From UBA1046 sp050945515 (GTDB lineage: Bacteria > Bacillota > Clostridia > Saccharofermentanales > DTU023), in contig JBMNTB010000014.1 in the NCBI GenBank assembly GCA_050945515.1, forward strand, positions 1 to 44,512: a DNA stretch of 44,512 nt. Direction: 5' to 3'. The position numbers and the translations under genes are program-made. Shown here one piece after another: positions 6,643-15,102 of the stretch (position 1 is the stretch's first letter; each line of letters opens with the position of its first letter). The notes below the pieces were generated by a model that was not told the DNA's origin, did no database searches, and saw nothing but the letters and a program-made list of their open reading frames with translations.

Positions 6643-8106
6643 ATGGATCCCGACAAGCAGATTCCCTATCTGATTCTGGCAGGATTATTGGCGATCACGG
6701 TTCTGATCGGTATTTCCATGATGAGCAAGGTCAACCGCGCCGTAGCCGGCAATCTCCTGGGTTCAGTATCCATGGCCCTGGCGATCGCATTTACCTTGTG
6801 GGCTTTCGATATCTTCTCAGTGATTGACCTCTGGGTCGCCATGTTGATCGGCACTATTCTTGGTCTGATCATCTCGCGCAAGGTTACCATGCTCCAGATG
6901 CCCCAGCTAGTCGGACTGCTCAACGGTTTCGGCGGTGGTGCCTCTATGATCGCCGGCGCCCTGACTTTGATCAATCCCGGCGGTGAAGATCCCTTCTCGT
7001 TAATTACCTCCGGTCTAGCCATCTATGTCGGCTCATTGACCCTGACCGGCTCCATTGTAGCAGCCGGCAAGCTCCACCAGGTTTTCACGCAAAAACCTGT
7101 TGTACTCAAAGGGCATCAGTTCTGGACCATTTCCACAGCACTGCTGGGATTTGTCAGTGCCATTCTCTTTGTTCATCCCGCTTTTGCGAGCGGAGCAGCC
7201 AAGATATTCCTGATTCTGCTATCAGCCATCATCTCCGGCGCTTTCGGCATTATCTTCTCCATCCGTGTCGGTGGCGCCGATATGCCCATAACCATCTCTT
7301 TGCTCAATTCCTTCTCGGGCGTTGCCGGCGGTATTGCCGGCCTGGCGATCTCTGACCCCCTACTGGTAGCTGTCGGCGGTATTGTCGGAGCTTCCGGTCT
7401 CTTGCTAACCCAGATCATGTGCCGCGCCATGAATCGCAAATTGGCGGACATCCTCCTGGGCAAAACATCTACTCCCACTATGAAAAAGGTAGCCCAGGAA
7501 GCAGCAGAAACAAAACAGGCAGATGATGCTGAAGTTGAATTGGCCGACGAAGACGCCCAGGAAACCCCTATCGCACCTGTGGCAAAGGAAGATCTCCATC
7601 TGGACTGGCTCATGGAGGCTCGCCGCGTAATCATAGTTCCCGGTTACGGCATGGCCCTATCCCAGGCGCAAGAGCAGGTCAAACAGCTGATGCTCCTGCT
7701 CGAAAGTCAAGGCGCGGAAGTCGACTTCGCCATCCATCCGGTGGCAGGGCGCATGCCGGGACATATGAATGTACTGCTGGCTGAAGTGGATATTCCCTAC
7801 GACAAACTGCGCGAAATGGACGAGATCAATGACCAATTCAAGGATGCTGATCTGGCAATCATCATCGGTGCCAACGATGTCGTCAATCCGGCAGCCAATA
7901 CTGCCGAAGGCACACCCATCTACGGCATGCCGATCCTCTCTGTCGAGGATGCCAAGCATTTAATCATAATGAACTTCGACCGCCAGCCCGGTTATGCCGG
8001 AGTAGACAATCCGCTCTATGACGAGAGCGCAGACAAGGTTGCTCTTCTCCTGGGCGACGCCAAAGCATCGCTGGAGAAGATCTTTGCCCAGCTAGCCGAC
8101 CGCTAG
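6643..8106 (+). CDS. pntB: NAD(P) transhydrogenase subunit beta
   Basis: Membrane domain plus NADP(H)-binding domain III of transhydrogenase, 487 residues. The N-terminal half has about nine hydrophobic helices with GLLNGFGGGASM and SLLNSFSG motifs. A charged linker follows at about residues 285-320, then domain III with VPGYGMA, HPVAGRMPGHMNVLLAE and GANDVVNPAA. Where the E. coli protein has a Lys-Arg-Ser that binds the NADP 2'-phosphate, this one reads IIMNFDRQPGYAG, so the Lys-Arg pair is absent and an Asp is present. ATG 6643 gives a complete first helix, but no ribosome binding site precedes it; the strong GGAGG at 6562-6566 serves an ATG at 6576 in another frame. The stop overlaps the stop of the convergent MFS gene. 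Confidence 0.93.
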   Translation: MDPDKQIPYLILAGLLAITVLIGISMMSKVNRAVAGNLLGSVSMALAIAFTLWAFDIFSVIDLWVAMLIGTILGLIISRKVTMLQMPQLVGLLNGFGGGASMIAGALTLINPGGEDPFSLITSGLAIYVGSLTLTGSIVAAGKLHQVFTQKPVVLKGHQFWTISTALLGFVSAILFVHPAFASGAAKIFLILLSAIISGAFGIIFSIRVGGADMPITISLLNSFSGVAGGIAGLAISDPLLVAVGGIVGASGLLLTQIMCRAMNRKLADILLGKTSTPTMKKVAQEAAETKQADDAEVELADEDAQETPIAPVAKEDLHLDWLMEARRVIIVPGYGMALSQAQEQVKQLMLLLESQGAEVDFAIHPVAGRMPGHMNVLLAEVDIPYDKLREMDEINDQFKDADLAIIIGANDVVNPAANTAEGTPIYGMPILSVEDAKHLIIMNFDRQPGYAGVDNPLYDESADKVALLLGDAKASLEKIFAQLADR

Positions 8107-9362
8107 TAAGGTGATTGACCCCGCTTGGGCAAAACAAAGAAGAATACGACCGCGGCAATGATGGTGAATATCAGTAACAGCCGGAAGGCGAAAACATAGC
8201 TGTGCGTTTCGTTATAGATGAAGCTGACGATGACCGGTGCCACGATAGAAGAAATACCATAGGTCATTTGCAGGTATGAGCTGAACTTGGCATAGTTTTT
8301 AGGTCCATACATACTGCGGACAAGGATCGAAAAGGCCACGGAAGAAAAAGCCAGGCCAATGCCGGTGCAGACTGCCAAAGGTATTGCGAAGACTCTATTG
8401 CTGATCATAATGGCACTAAAAAGACCGACCATAGTAAACAGAGAACTCAGAATGGATGTAATCTTAAGCCCTAGAACATCATAAAGATAGCCCATCAGTG
8501 GTTTGGCGATAGTCAGGAAGACCATCACGGCGGAAGATATTTTTGCTGCTTCGGACAATTGATAGCCGACATCAATCAGATGCGGCGGAAGATTGCTGAA
8601 GAGCGTATCGTTGGCCAAGCTCATCAAGAAAATTGCCAAAATAAAAACCCAGAAAGACGCCGTGCGCACGGCGTCTTTGACTTCCACTCCTTCAGTCCGG
8701 AGCTGTTCCTCATTCTCCTGCGCATTTTCCATCGCTCCATAGGGTTTCAGCCCGAATTCGGACGGTGTGGGTCTGACAATCAGGAACAAAGTCAGGAAGG
8801 ATACTGCCAGCGTAATCAGAGCAAATAATAACATGGTATAACGCCAGCCGAAGGCCGGAATCCAGATGCCGCCCAACCAGTTGTAGATCGTACCCCCCAG
8901 ACCGGAACCGGTAAAAGCGATACCGATCGCGAAAGAGGAGCGCTTCCGGAACCAATTATGAATCACAATCGAGAGCGGGATATAGCCACCGATACAGAGC
9001 AGTGTGGCCTGGATAAAAATCACAATATAATATTGGGTCAGAGTCTGGACAAAACTCAGAGAAACCATACTGGCGACCAGAAACAACAAGTTCAGACGGA
9101 TCAGCCTCATTACCGGAATATACCGCAACAGCAATGAACACAAATAGGTGCCGAGGATATCGCCGACACCCCTAACTGTTATGCCCAAGACTATTTCCGC
9201 CCGGGTAACCTGCAAGGACTCTTGGATCGGCGTCATAAAGAGACTGTACGAATTGTAAGTTGAACCCCAGAAAGCAGCCAAACCAAATAAGATGGCACCG
9301 ACTGTAACCCAGTGCATGGGCAGACGGTGGCTTAATTTTTTGCTAAGCGAATTTTGCCCCAC
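8103..9362 (-). CDS. MFS transporter (paralog 2 of a tandem pair)
   Basis: A 419-residue membrane carrier with about 12 hydrophobic helices, closely similar along its whole length to the gene just upstream; for example both share YNSYSLF(M/V)TP(I/V)QESLQV and a GS/TGLGG(T/A)I motif. The start is GTG at 9362, with GTAGGAGAG upstream and only 13 bp from the stop of the preceding gene, so the two are co-transcribed and probably arose by tandem duplication. The substrate is unknown; the family is the broad OFA/monocarboxylate-like MFS group. The TAG stop overlaps the pntB TAG in opposite direction within one CTAG (8103-8106). Confidence 0.85.
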   Translation of the reverse strand: MGQNSLSKKLSHRLPMHWVTVGAILFGLAAFWGSTYNSYSLFMTPIQESLQVTRAEIVLGITVRGVGDILGTYLCSLLLRYIPVMRLIRLNLLFLVASMVSLSFVQTLTQYYIVIFIQATLLCIGGYIPLSIVIHNWFRKRSSFAIGIAFTGSGLGGTIYNWLGGIWIPAFGWRYTMLLFALITLAVSFLTLFLIVRPTPSEFGLKPYGAMENAQENEEQLRTEGVEVKDAVRTASFWVFILAIFLMSLANDTLFSNLPPHLIDVGYQLSEAAKISSAVMVFLTIAKPLMGYLYDVLGLKITSILSSLFTMVGLFSAIMISNRVFAIPLAVCTGIGLAFSSVAFSILVRSMYGPKNYAKFSSYLQMTYGISSIVAPVIVSFIYNETHSYVFAFRLLLIFTIIAAVVFFFVLPKRGQSPY

Positions 9363-9375
9363 CTTGCTCTCCTAC

Positions 9376-10641
9376 TCAGAACGGCTCTTTGTTCTGACTA
9401 GGCAGAACAAATAACCAGGTAATAGCCACCAGACAGGAAATAATAAAGAAAATCCAGAAAGCCGGAACATAACTATGGCTGCGCTGGAAGATGATGCTGA
9501 CAATAATCGGATTCAAAATCGTGGCAAAACCGTGAGCAATCTGCAAAAAAGAGGAGAAGCGGGCATAGTTCTTCGGGCCGAACAGATGCAGTGAGAAAAC
9601 AGGATAGGCAATTGAGTTAAAGGATAGTCCAATCCCCGCTCCAACAACTAAAGTCAGAATAAAGATACGATTGTTGATCATAATCGCACTGAAGATACCT
9701 AGTGAAATTGATAGCGTACAGAGCAAAGCTCCCCTACGGAGACCAAGCAGATCAAAGAGATAGCCGATCAAAGCCTTGCCGATCATCAAAAATAACATCA
9801 GGGCTGAAGTGATCTTGGCTGCCAGTGACAAAGAATAGCCCGTATCAATCAGATGCGGCGAGATATTATTGAACAAGCTATTAGTTGCAATCCCCATCAG
9901 GAAGACCGCGCTCATAAAGACCCAGAAGCGGACAGATCTAAAAGCTTCTCTGACTTCGATGCCTTGCATTTCACCGACAGCTTCAGTGATATCGGAGTGG
10001 TCGGAAGCACCATAGGGACGCAAGCCCAGCTCATAAGGTGTAGCACGAATAATCAGAAATAGTGTGATCAGAAAGACAAATAAATTAATAATTCCGAATA
10101 GGAACATCGTCCGTCGCCAGCCCATCGACGGTATCCAGATGCCGCCCAGCCAGTTGAAAATCGCACCCCCCAGTCCGGTGCCGGTAAAAGCCAGGCCGAT
10201 AGCCAGTGCAGAACGTTTCTCAAACCAATTGTGAATTATGATGGATAGTGGAATGAAACCCCCGACAACGGTCAAAACCGCCTGGATAAAGAGCACGGCA
10301 TAATACTGCCATAAATTCTGCACGAAACTGAGTGAGACAATATTACCCACAAGCAGGAGCGCACACAGGCGCAGCAATTTCATAACAGGTATTTTATTCA
10401 GCAGAAGAGCACACAGATAAGAACCCAGGATACTGCCGATACCCTTGACAGTTACACCCAAAACAATATCTGAGCGCGATACCTGCAATGATTCCTGTAC
10501 AGGCGTGACAAAGAGACTGTAGGAATTGTAGGTTGCACCCCACATAGCAACCAGGGTAAACATTACCGCAGCAACAATAATCCAATGCATATGGGTCGAT
10601 TGGCGAAGCCTATCTTCTATTTGACTCCTGATCTTATTCAC
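9376..10641 (-). CDS. MFS transporter (paralog 1 of a tandem pair)
   Basis: A 421-residue major facilitator with about 12 hydrophobic helices and the same domain layout as its downstream paralog. An ATG at 10677 would overlap yhaM by 40 bp. I prefer the GTG at 10641, because TTAGGAGAG precedes it and because GTG and the yhaM stop TGA overlap as GTGA, which is typical of translational coupling. The N-terminal stretch before the first helix then matches the paralog in length. A pair of diverged duplicate carriers could form two transporters of different specificity or a heteromeric pair; nothing in the sequence decides this. Confidence 0.85.
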   Translation of the reverse strand: MNKIRSQIEDRLRQSTHMHWIIVAAVMFTLVAMWGATYNSYSLFVTPVQESLQVSRSDIVLGVTVKGIGSILGSYLCALLLNKIPVMKLLRLCALLLVGNIVSLSFVQNLWQYYAVLFIQAVLTVVGGFIPLSIIIHNWFEKRSALAIGLAFTGTGLGGAIFNWLGGIWIPSMGWRRTMFLFGIINLFVFLITLFLIIRATPYELGLRPYGASDHSDITEAVGEMQGIEVREAFRSVRFWVFMSAVFLMGIATNSLFNNISPHLIDTGYSLSLAAKITSALMLFLMIGKALIGYLFDLLGLRRGALLCTLSISLGIFSAIMINNRIFILTLVVGAGIGLSFNSIAYPVFSLHLFGPKNYARFSSFLQIAHGFATILNPIIVSIIFQRSHSYVPAFWIFFIISCLVAITWLFVLPSQNKEPF

Positions 10642-11576
10642 TTCTCTCCTAAGGGCAATCCTTGTAGGAAACCCCAATCGCGGTCGTACAGCCGGCCATC
10701 TTCGGATGCCTGCAGCTCCTGAATCAAGCGGGTGGTCTGGCTCTCCAGAGTGTCAATATAATGGATGATAGCGGCGGCGACGGTAGTCGGGCGGTCGCCA
10801 TATTCGCCGTGGTGACCTGCTATGACGGACTGTACCTGGCGATAGAAGTCTTCGTTGTATTGGCTGATAATGCGATCAGCAAATCCGGTCAGATATTCGA
10901 TACCTCTGACCCGATGTGAGGAATACCAGTAAGAAGCTACTTCCAAATTATCGTATTCGAAGACTTTGCCGATATCGTGCACGACAGTGGCAAAGCAGAG
11001 CAGATCGGCACTGGGAAGCAGCTCGGGATTATTTTCGAGTAAAGCGGCCAGAATGCGGAGCATCTTAGTCGTATGATGCAGCAGACCGCCGATGAGATTA
11101 TCATGATGCCTAATCGCGGCGCCCTCCGTCTGGAAACGGCCGTTGAGAGCCGGATCATTAATTACATCATCAATCAAAGCCCAGCAGTCAGCGCTGACAC
11201 CGATCCGCGATAGCCGCTCCCGAACCCGCTGCCAGTTCGCATCCAGGATGATCCGGGGAATTGAGCTCAGGAAGTCGCTCTTTTTAATATTCCGGCTCAG
11301 TGAAGGCGCTATAGAACGGACGGTCAGATAAACCTTGTCATTGAAGCTATTGCCTACAACTTCCGCATCGTAGATTCCGGGACCGTTATCAACCACGGGC
11401 TTAAAGATCTCCGGCTCCCAGATCCTAAACTCAACTTCCTGATCCTGATTGATGAAATTACCGATCATGAAATCGGATCTCTTGCCCGTCCTAATCACGG
11501 GATAGTCATTAATATAGACCGCTCCCTGGGAGATCTTATTCAGTTCCAATGCTGCATTCAGATCAATGATCGGCAT
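10638..11576 (-). CDS. yhaM: YhaM-type 3'-5' exoribonuclease (OB-fold plus HD domain)
   Basis: The 312-residue length matches B. subtilis YhaM (about 314). The N-terminal third (about residues 15-95) fits the OB-fold nucleic-acid-binding domain. The C-terminal HD domain shows HHDNLIGGLLHHT at about residues 155-165 and VVHDIGKVFEYD, the metal-binding HD pair; a later HHGEYG adds more metal ligands. YhaM trims RNA and single-stranded DNA from the 3' end in a Mn-dependent way. The start at 11576 is chosen because AAGGGGGG precedes the ATG; a longer open frame to 11627 lacks such a site. It heads an operon with two MFS genes, which is an unexpected partnership. Confidence 0.85.
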   Translation of the reverse strand: MPIIDLNAALELNKISQGAVYINDYPVIRTGKRSDFMIGNFINQDQEVEFRIWEPEIFKPVVDNGPGIYDAEVVGNSFNDKVYLTVRSIAPSLSRNIKKSDFLSSIPRIILDANWQRVRERLSRIGVSADCWALIDDVINDPALNGRFQTEGAAIRHHDNLIGGLLHHTTKMLRILAALLENNPELLPSADLLCFATVVHDIGKVFEYDNLEVASYWYSSHRVRGIEYLTGFADRIISQYNEDFYRQVQSVIAGHHGEYGDRPTTVAAAIIHYIDTLESQTTRLIQELQASEDGRLYDRDWGFLQGLPLGEK

Positions 11577-11633
11577 ATGCCCCCCCTTATCTGGAAATGA
11601 CGCCCGGATATTGCGCGCCTTCGTCACTTTCTT

Positions 11634-11662
11634 ACTATATTAGCAGATTGTAACAGTCTGAA
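11634..11662 (-). promoter_or_regulatory. Possible promoter of the yhaM operon
   Basis: On the minus strand TTCAGA (11657-11662) and TATAGT (11634-11639) are 17 bp apart. The -35 matches the consensus at only four positions. Confidence 0.3.
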
Positions 11663-11847
11663 CGATTTATGGTCCAACTTTCGGACAATTTTCATTTCCA
11701 GAATAATAAAAAGATTGAAGTCAGTGATTGGGAGCATGGCAGATCTTATAGTCAATGTTTAATAATTACAACCGTGAAGTAGTTCTGCTAAGATTATGAT
11801 GTGAGTAGCAGTTATCTGCTTTTATAGTTGGAAAGGATTTGGTGGGC

Positions 11848-13329
11848 ATGAAAAAGTATGATGTCTTAGTGCTTGGTGCGGGACTGGCGGGGATTTTTAC
11901 AGCTATGGAGCTGGTTCGCAAGCGGCCGGAACTGAAAATAGCGCTGCTGGAACAGGGCGAACCGATTGCGGACAGGAAATGTCCGATCATCGCCGGGCAG
12001 AGTGCCAGCTGTATGCATTGCCCTACTTGTGATATTATGCGCGGCTTCGGCGGGGCAGGCGCTTTTTCCGATGGCAAGTTCAATTTCACCACAGAATTCG
12101 GTGGCTGGCTAACCGATTATCTACCGGCCAAGCAGGTTATGGATCTGATCTATGAGGTGGATCGGATCAATCAGGAGTTCGGAGCGCCGGATGAAGTTTA
12201 TTCGACGAGAACACCGGCGGCGGAAGAAGTGCGCCGCAAAGCTCTCGGCTGTGATATTTATCTCCTCGATGCCGAGTGCAAACACATCGGCACGGAGAGG
12301 AATCGGGAAATTCTGCTGCGCCAGTCGGCCTGGCTGGAAAAGAGGGTTGATCTTTTTTGCCGGACTAAGGTGGAAAATATCCATCCACAGCACCGGGGTT
12401 CAACTATACAGGTAACAGAGAAAAAACATGGTGACGGAATCCATCCGCAGCAACAGGGCCCGCCGTCTTCTGCCATATCTCCCGAAACAGTCGTCGGCTA
12501 TGTGCTGGAGACTACAGCCGGTGACTTTCAGGGCAAGTATCTGGTCGCCGCGCCGGGGCGCGCCGGTGCCGAATGGTTTTCACATCAGACGAAGGGGCTG
12601 GGTCTCTCGCTGACACATAATCGGGTTGATCTGGGTGTCCGGGTCGAGCTGCCGGCTCTGGTCTTCAAGGACATTACCGACGCCATGTACGAAGCCAAGC
12701 TCCTATACGAGACCAAGCAGTATCACGATATCGTGCGCACTTTCTGCATGAATCCCTACGGCCATGTGGTAACGGAAAACACCGACGGTATTATCACGGT
12801 CAACGGTCATAGTTATGAGGATCCCAAACTGCGCAGTGAGAATACTAATTTTGCCTTGTTGGTCTCAAACCGCTTTACTCAGCCCTTCACCGAGCCGAAT
12901 CGATATGGCAAGCATATCGCGGCTCTGTCGAATATGCTGGGCGGCGGTGTGCTATTGCAGCGCTTTGGCGATCTGACCTACGGCCGGCGCACAACGACCC
13001 ACCGCATGACCAAGTGTTTTGTGCATCCGACGCTCGATGCCGTGCCCGGCGACCTGAGCCTGGCTCTGCCTAAGCGCCATCTCGACAATGTAATAGAGAT
13101 GATCTACGCCCTGGATAAGCTCGCACCCGGCACGGCCAATGCGGATACACTGCTCTACGGCGTGGAAGTCAAATTTTACAGCGGCCGTGTGCAGCTGACT
13201 TCCGAGCTGGAAACAGAGCTGCCGAATTTCTTCGCTATCGGCGATGGTGCCGGCATTACCAGAGGCTTGTCGCAGGCGGGCGCTTCCGGCATCCATGCCG
13301 CACGCCAAATTCTCAAACGCCTGGATTGA
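11848..13329 (+). CDS. FAD-dependent dehydrogenase (COG2509-like)
   Basis: Flavoprotein with an N-terminal FAD-binding motif, DVLVLGAGLAGIFTAMEL, and a Cys-rich stretch SCMHCPTCDIMRGFGGAGAFSDGKF typical of the uncharacterised COG2509 dehydrogenases. The C-terminus has the second FAD contact, FFAIGDGAGITRGLSQAGASG. The substrate is unknown. A short insertion at about 12379-12480 repeats an IHPQ(H/Q) segment exactly 20 codons apart and is Gln/Pro-rich, unlike the rest of the protein. The start could be TTG 11839, GTG 11842 or ATG 11848; I prefer ATG 11848, about 10 bases after GGAAAGGA. It is transcribed rightwards and may be read together with tcdA, though 152 bp separate them. Confidence 0.85.
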   Translation: MKKYDVLVLGAGLAGIFTAMELVRKRPELKIALLEQGEPIADRKCPIIAGQSASCMHCPTCDIMRGFGGAGAFSDGKFNFTTEFGGWLTDYLPAKQVMDLIYEVDRINQEFGAPDEVYSTRTPAAEEVRRKALGCDIYLLDAECKHIGTERNREILLRQSAWLEKRVDLFCRTKVENIHPQHRGSTIQVTEKKHGDGIHPQQQGPPSSAISPETVVGYVLETTAGDFQGKYLVAAPGRAGAEWFSHQTKGLGLSLTHNRVDLGVRVELPALVFKDITDAMYEAKLLYETKQYHDIVRTFCMNPYGHVVTENTDGIITVNGHSYEDPKLRSENTNFALLVSNRFTQPFTEPNRYGKHIAALSNMLGGGVLLQRFGDLTYGRRTTTHRMTKCFVHPTLDAVPGDLSLALPKRHLDNVIEMIYALDKLAPGTANADTLLYGVEVKFYSGRVQLTSELETELPNFFAIGDGAGITRGLSQAGASGIHAARQILKRLD

Positions 13330-13481
13330 GGGAGAAGCCTGTCTTTCAGCGCTGGCTGCTTCATCTTTTGCTCCGGCTAGCGCACAGGCTCAAAATTGTG
13401 ACTTCGCGGATGAGTTGCACTCTCACCTCGCACCTTAGTTGTCAACGCAAATTGAGTAAAGAAAGGCCTAGAGCTTGACTG

Positions 13482-14282
13482 ATGAATAGTAATTTGATTG
13501 ATAATCCGTTATTCAGCCGCTCGTTGCCACTCTACGGCGAGGCCGGAATCCGGCGCCTGACCGCAGCCAAAGTCGCCATCTTCGGTCTGGGCGGAGTCGG
13601 CGCCTATGCCGCCGAGGCTTTGGCCAGAGCCGGTATCGGAACTTTCCTGCTGGTTGACGGCGACCGGATCGAACCGTCCAATCTCAACCGCCAGCTTTAC
13701 GCTCTGCACTCGACGCTGGGCCAGGCCAAAACGGAGCTGGCCCGGGAGCGCATTCTGGACATCAATCCCGAGGCACAGTGCACCATTCACAGCGCCTTCG
13801 TCACAGCTGATGAAATCGAGCAAGTGCTGGCATTGCAGCCTGACACGGACTTGATTCTAGACGCGATTGACAGCGTCAAAACCAAGGTAGCTTTGATAAC
13901 GAAGGCGGTGCGGGCCGGTATCCCGATCTTTTCCTCAATGGGGGCCGGCTTCAGGTTGGATCCGACCAGGGTGCGCTGTACTGATCTGTCCCGCACACAT
14001 GGCGATAAGCTGGCGCGGGTCATGCGGCGGGAACTGAAGGCAGAGGGTATTATTCATCTGCCGGTGGTGTTCTCCGATGAGCCGGCCAGGTCAGACCAGC
14101 AGTTAAAAGCTACCGCCAAAACTGATCCGCCTGCCGCGACCGCCGGTGTGAGTGTAAAAGCAGTTAAGAGCCCAGGTGCTCAGGTGCAAGTGTCTTCGTC
14201 ACTGGTGCCGCCGGCATTTGGACTTGCCTTGGCAAGTTTAGCTCTCCAATTTATATTAAAAGATGAGGTTTGTCATGAGTAA
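13482..14282 (+). CDS. tcdA: tRNA threonylcarbamoyladenosine dehydratase (ThiF/E1-like)
   Basis: E1-like enzyme expected to cyclise t6A37 to ct6A37 in tRNA, using ATP. The sequence begins NPLFSRSLPLYGEAGI and has the ATP loop FGLGGVGAYAAEALARAGIG, then LVDGDRIEPSNLNRQ, DAIDSVKTK and SSMGAGFRLDPT, in the order expected for TcdA rather than MoeB or ThiF; there is no CxxC zinc pair. Near the C-terminus (nt 14085-14205) the usual short segment is replaced by a longer Ala/Lys/Val-rich low-complexity stretch before LVPPAFGLALASLAL. The start is weakly marked, since no good ribosome binding site is seen. The next gene overlaps it by 8 bp. Confidence 0.87.
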   Translation: MNSNLIDNPLFSRSLPLYGEAGIRRLTAAKVAIFGLGGVGAYAAEALARAGIGTFLLVDGDRIEPSNLNRQLYALHSTLGQAKTELARERILDINPEAQCTIHSAFVTADEIEQVLALQPDTDLILDAIDSVKTKVALITKAVRAGIPIFSSMGAGFRLDPTRVRCTDLSRTHGDKLARVMRRELKAEGIIHLPVVFSDEPARSDQQLKATAKTDPPAATAGVSVKAVKSPGAQVQVSSSLVPPAFGLALASLALQFILKDEVCHE

Positions 14283-14961
14283 AAATTCACAACGATATCA
14301 GGTATTTCTACTGGATGCGGACGGCACTTTGCTTAACTTTTATCAGAGTCAGAAAGTTGCTCTGGATCATATGCTATTTGATTTCGGCTATCAAATGACG
14401 GAAGAGCTGCTGGCCAGCTATCACCGCATTAACCGGGAATTCTGGCGGGATCTGGCCGCGGGCAAGATCAAAAAACAAGAACTGCTGCCGAAGCGTTTTC
14501 AGATCTTTGCTCAGGAAACCGGACTGGATCTGGATCCGGAACTGGCCAATCGTTCTTTTCTGACCCATCTCAGTTATCAGGCTTTCGTTTTCCCCGGGGT
14601 AGAAGATGTGCTGCGGCAGCTATTTAAACGCAGCCGAATCATCATTGCCACCAATGGGGTGGACTTTGTGCAGAAGCGGCGCTTTGCTCTCTCGGGGCTG
14701 ATGCCTTATACCCATCAGATTGTTGTTTCAGAAGCGGTAGGTGCAAATAAACCCGAGGCGGCTTTCTTCGAGGCGGCGCTGAAGCTGGCAGGCAATCCCG
14801 ACCCGGCAACTGTGCTGATGGTAGGCGATTCTCCCGACTCGGATATCAAGGGGGCAAACGACTTCGGTCTGGACAGTTGCTTGTACGATCCGAAAGACAT
14901 TCACCCCCAAACAGATGCAAAATATACGATCCGCAAGATCGAAGAACTGCTGGAGTTTTAG
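14275..14961 (+). CDS. HAD family hydrolase, YjjG-like nucleotidase
   Basis: A 228-residue haloacid dehalogenase phosphatase of the IA subgroup. Motif I is DADGTLL near residue 15, motif II is IATNGV, motif III is the Lys in GANKPEAAFFEAAL, and motif IV is VGDSPDSDIKGA, all intact. A helical cap lies between motifs I and II. Length and motif wording fit YjjG/YfnB-type noncanonical pyrimidine nucleotidases, but the substrate is inferred. The start at 14275 is chosen because GATGAGGT precedes it; the ATG overlaps the end of tcdA, so the pair is coupled. An alternative ATG at 14263 gives four extra residues. Confidence 0.88.
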   Translation: MSKNSQRYQVFLLDADGTLLNFYQSQKVALDHMLFDFGYQMTEELLASYHRINREFWRDLAAGKIKKQELLPKRFQIFAQETGLDLDPELANRSFLTHLSYQAFVFPGVEDVLRQLFKRSRIIIATNGVDFVQKRRFALSGLMPYTHQIVVSEAVGANKPEAAFFEAALKLAGNPDPATVLMVGDSPDSDIKGANDFGLDSCLYDPKDIHPQTDAKYTIRKIEELLEF

Positions 14962-15042
14962 TTTATTTTTACAATCTATAATCTAGCGATAACCTAGCGG
15001 TGTGTCGGCACAGAACCCGGATCCGGTAATCGTCTATTAAAT

Positions 15043-15076
15043 AATAGTGAGATCGTTTTCGTTTTCTCCCACTATT
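15043..15076. terminator. Hairpin between convergent genes
   Basis: AATAGTG (15043-15049) pairs with CACTATT (15070-15076), with AGA/TCT extending the stem after a bulge. There is no clear T-run on either side, so termination is uncertain, but the position between two convergent genes fits. Confidence 0.3.
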
Positions 15077-15102
15077 CTGTCGGTGCAGATAATATCTGCT
15101 GT

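Noticed and set aside
6576..6827. Open frame of 83 codons with a strong ribosome binding site
   Set aside because: It overlaps the start of pntB in another frame and does not look like a protein beyond the first residues; kept only as a possible coupling or frameshift signal.
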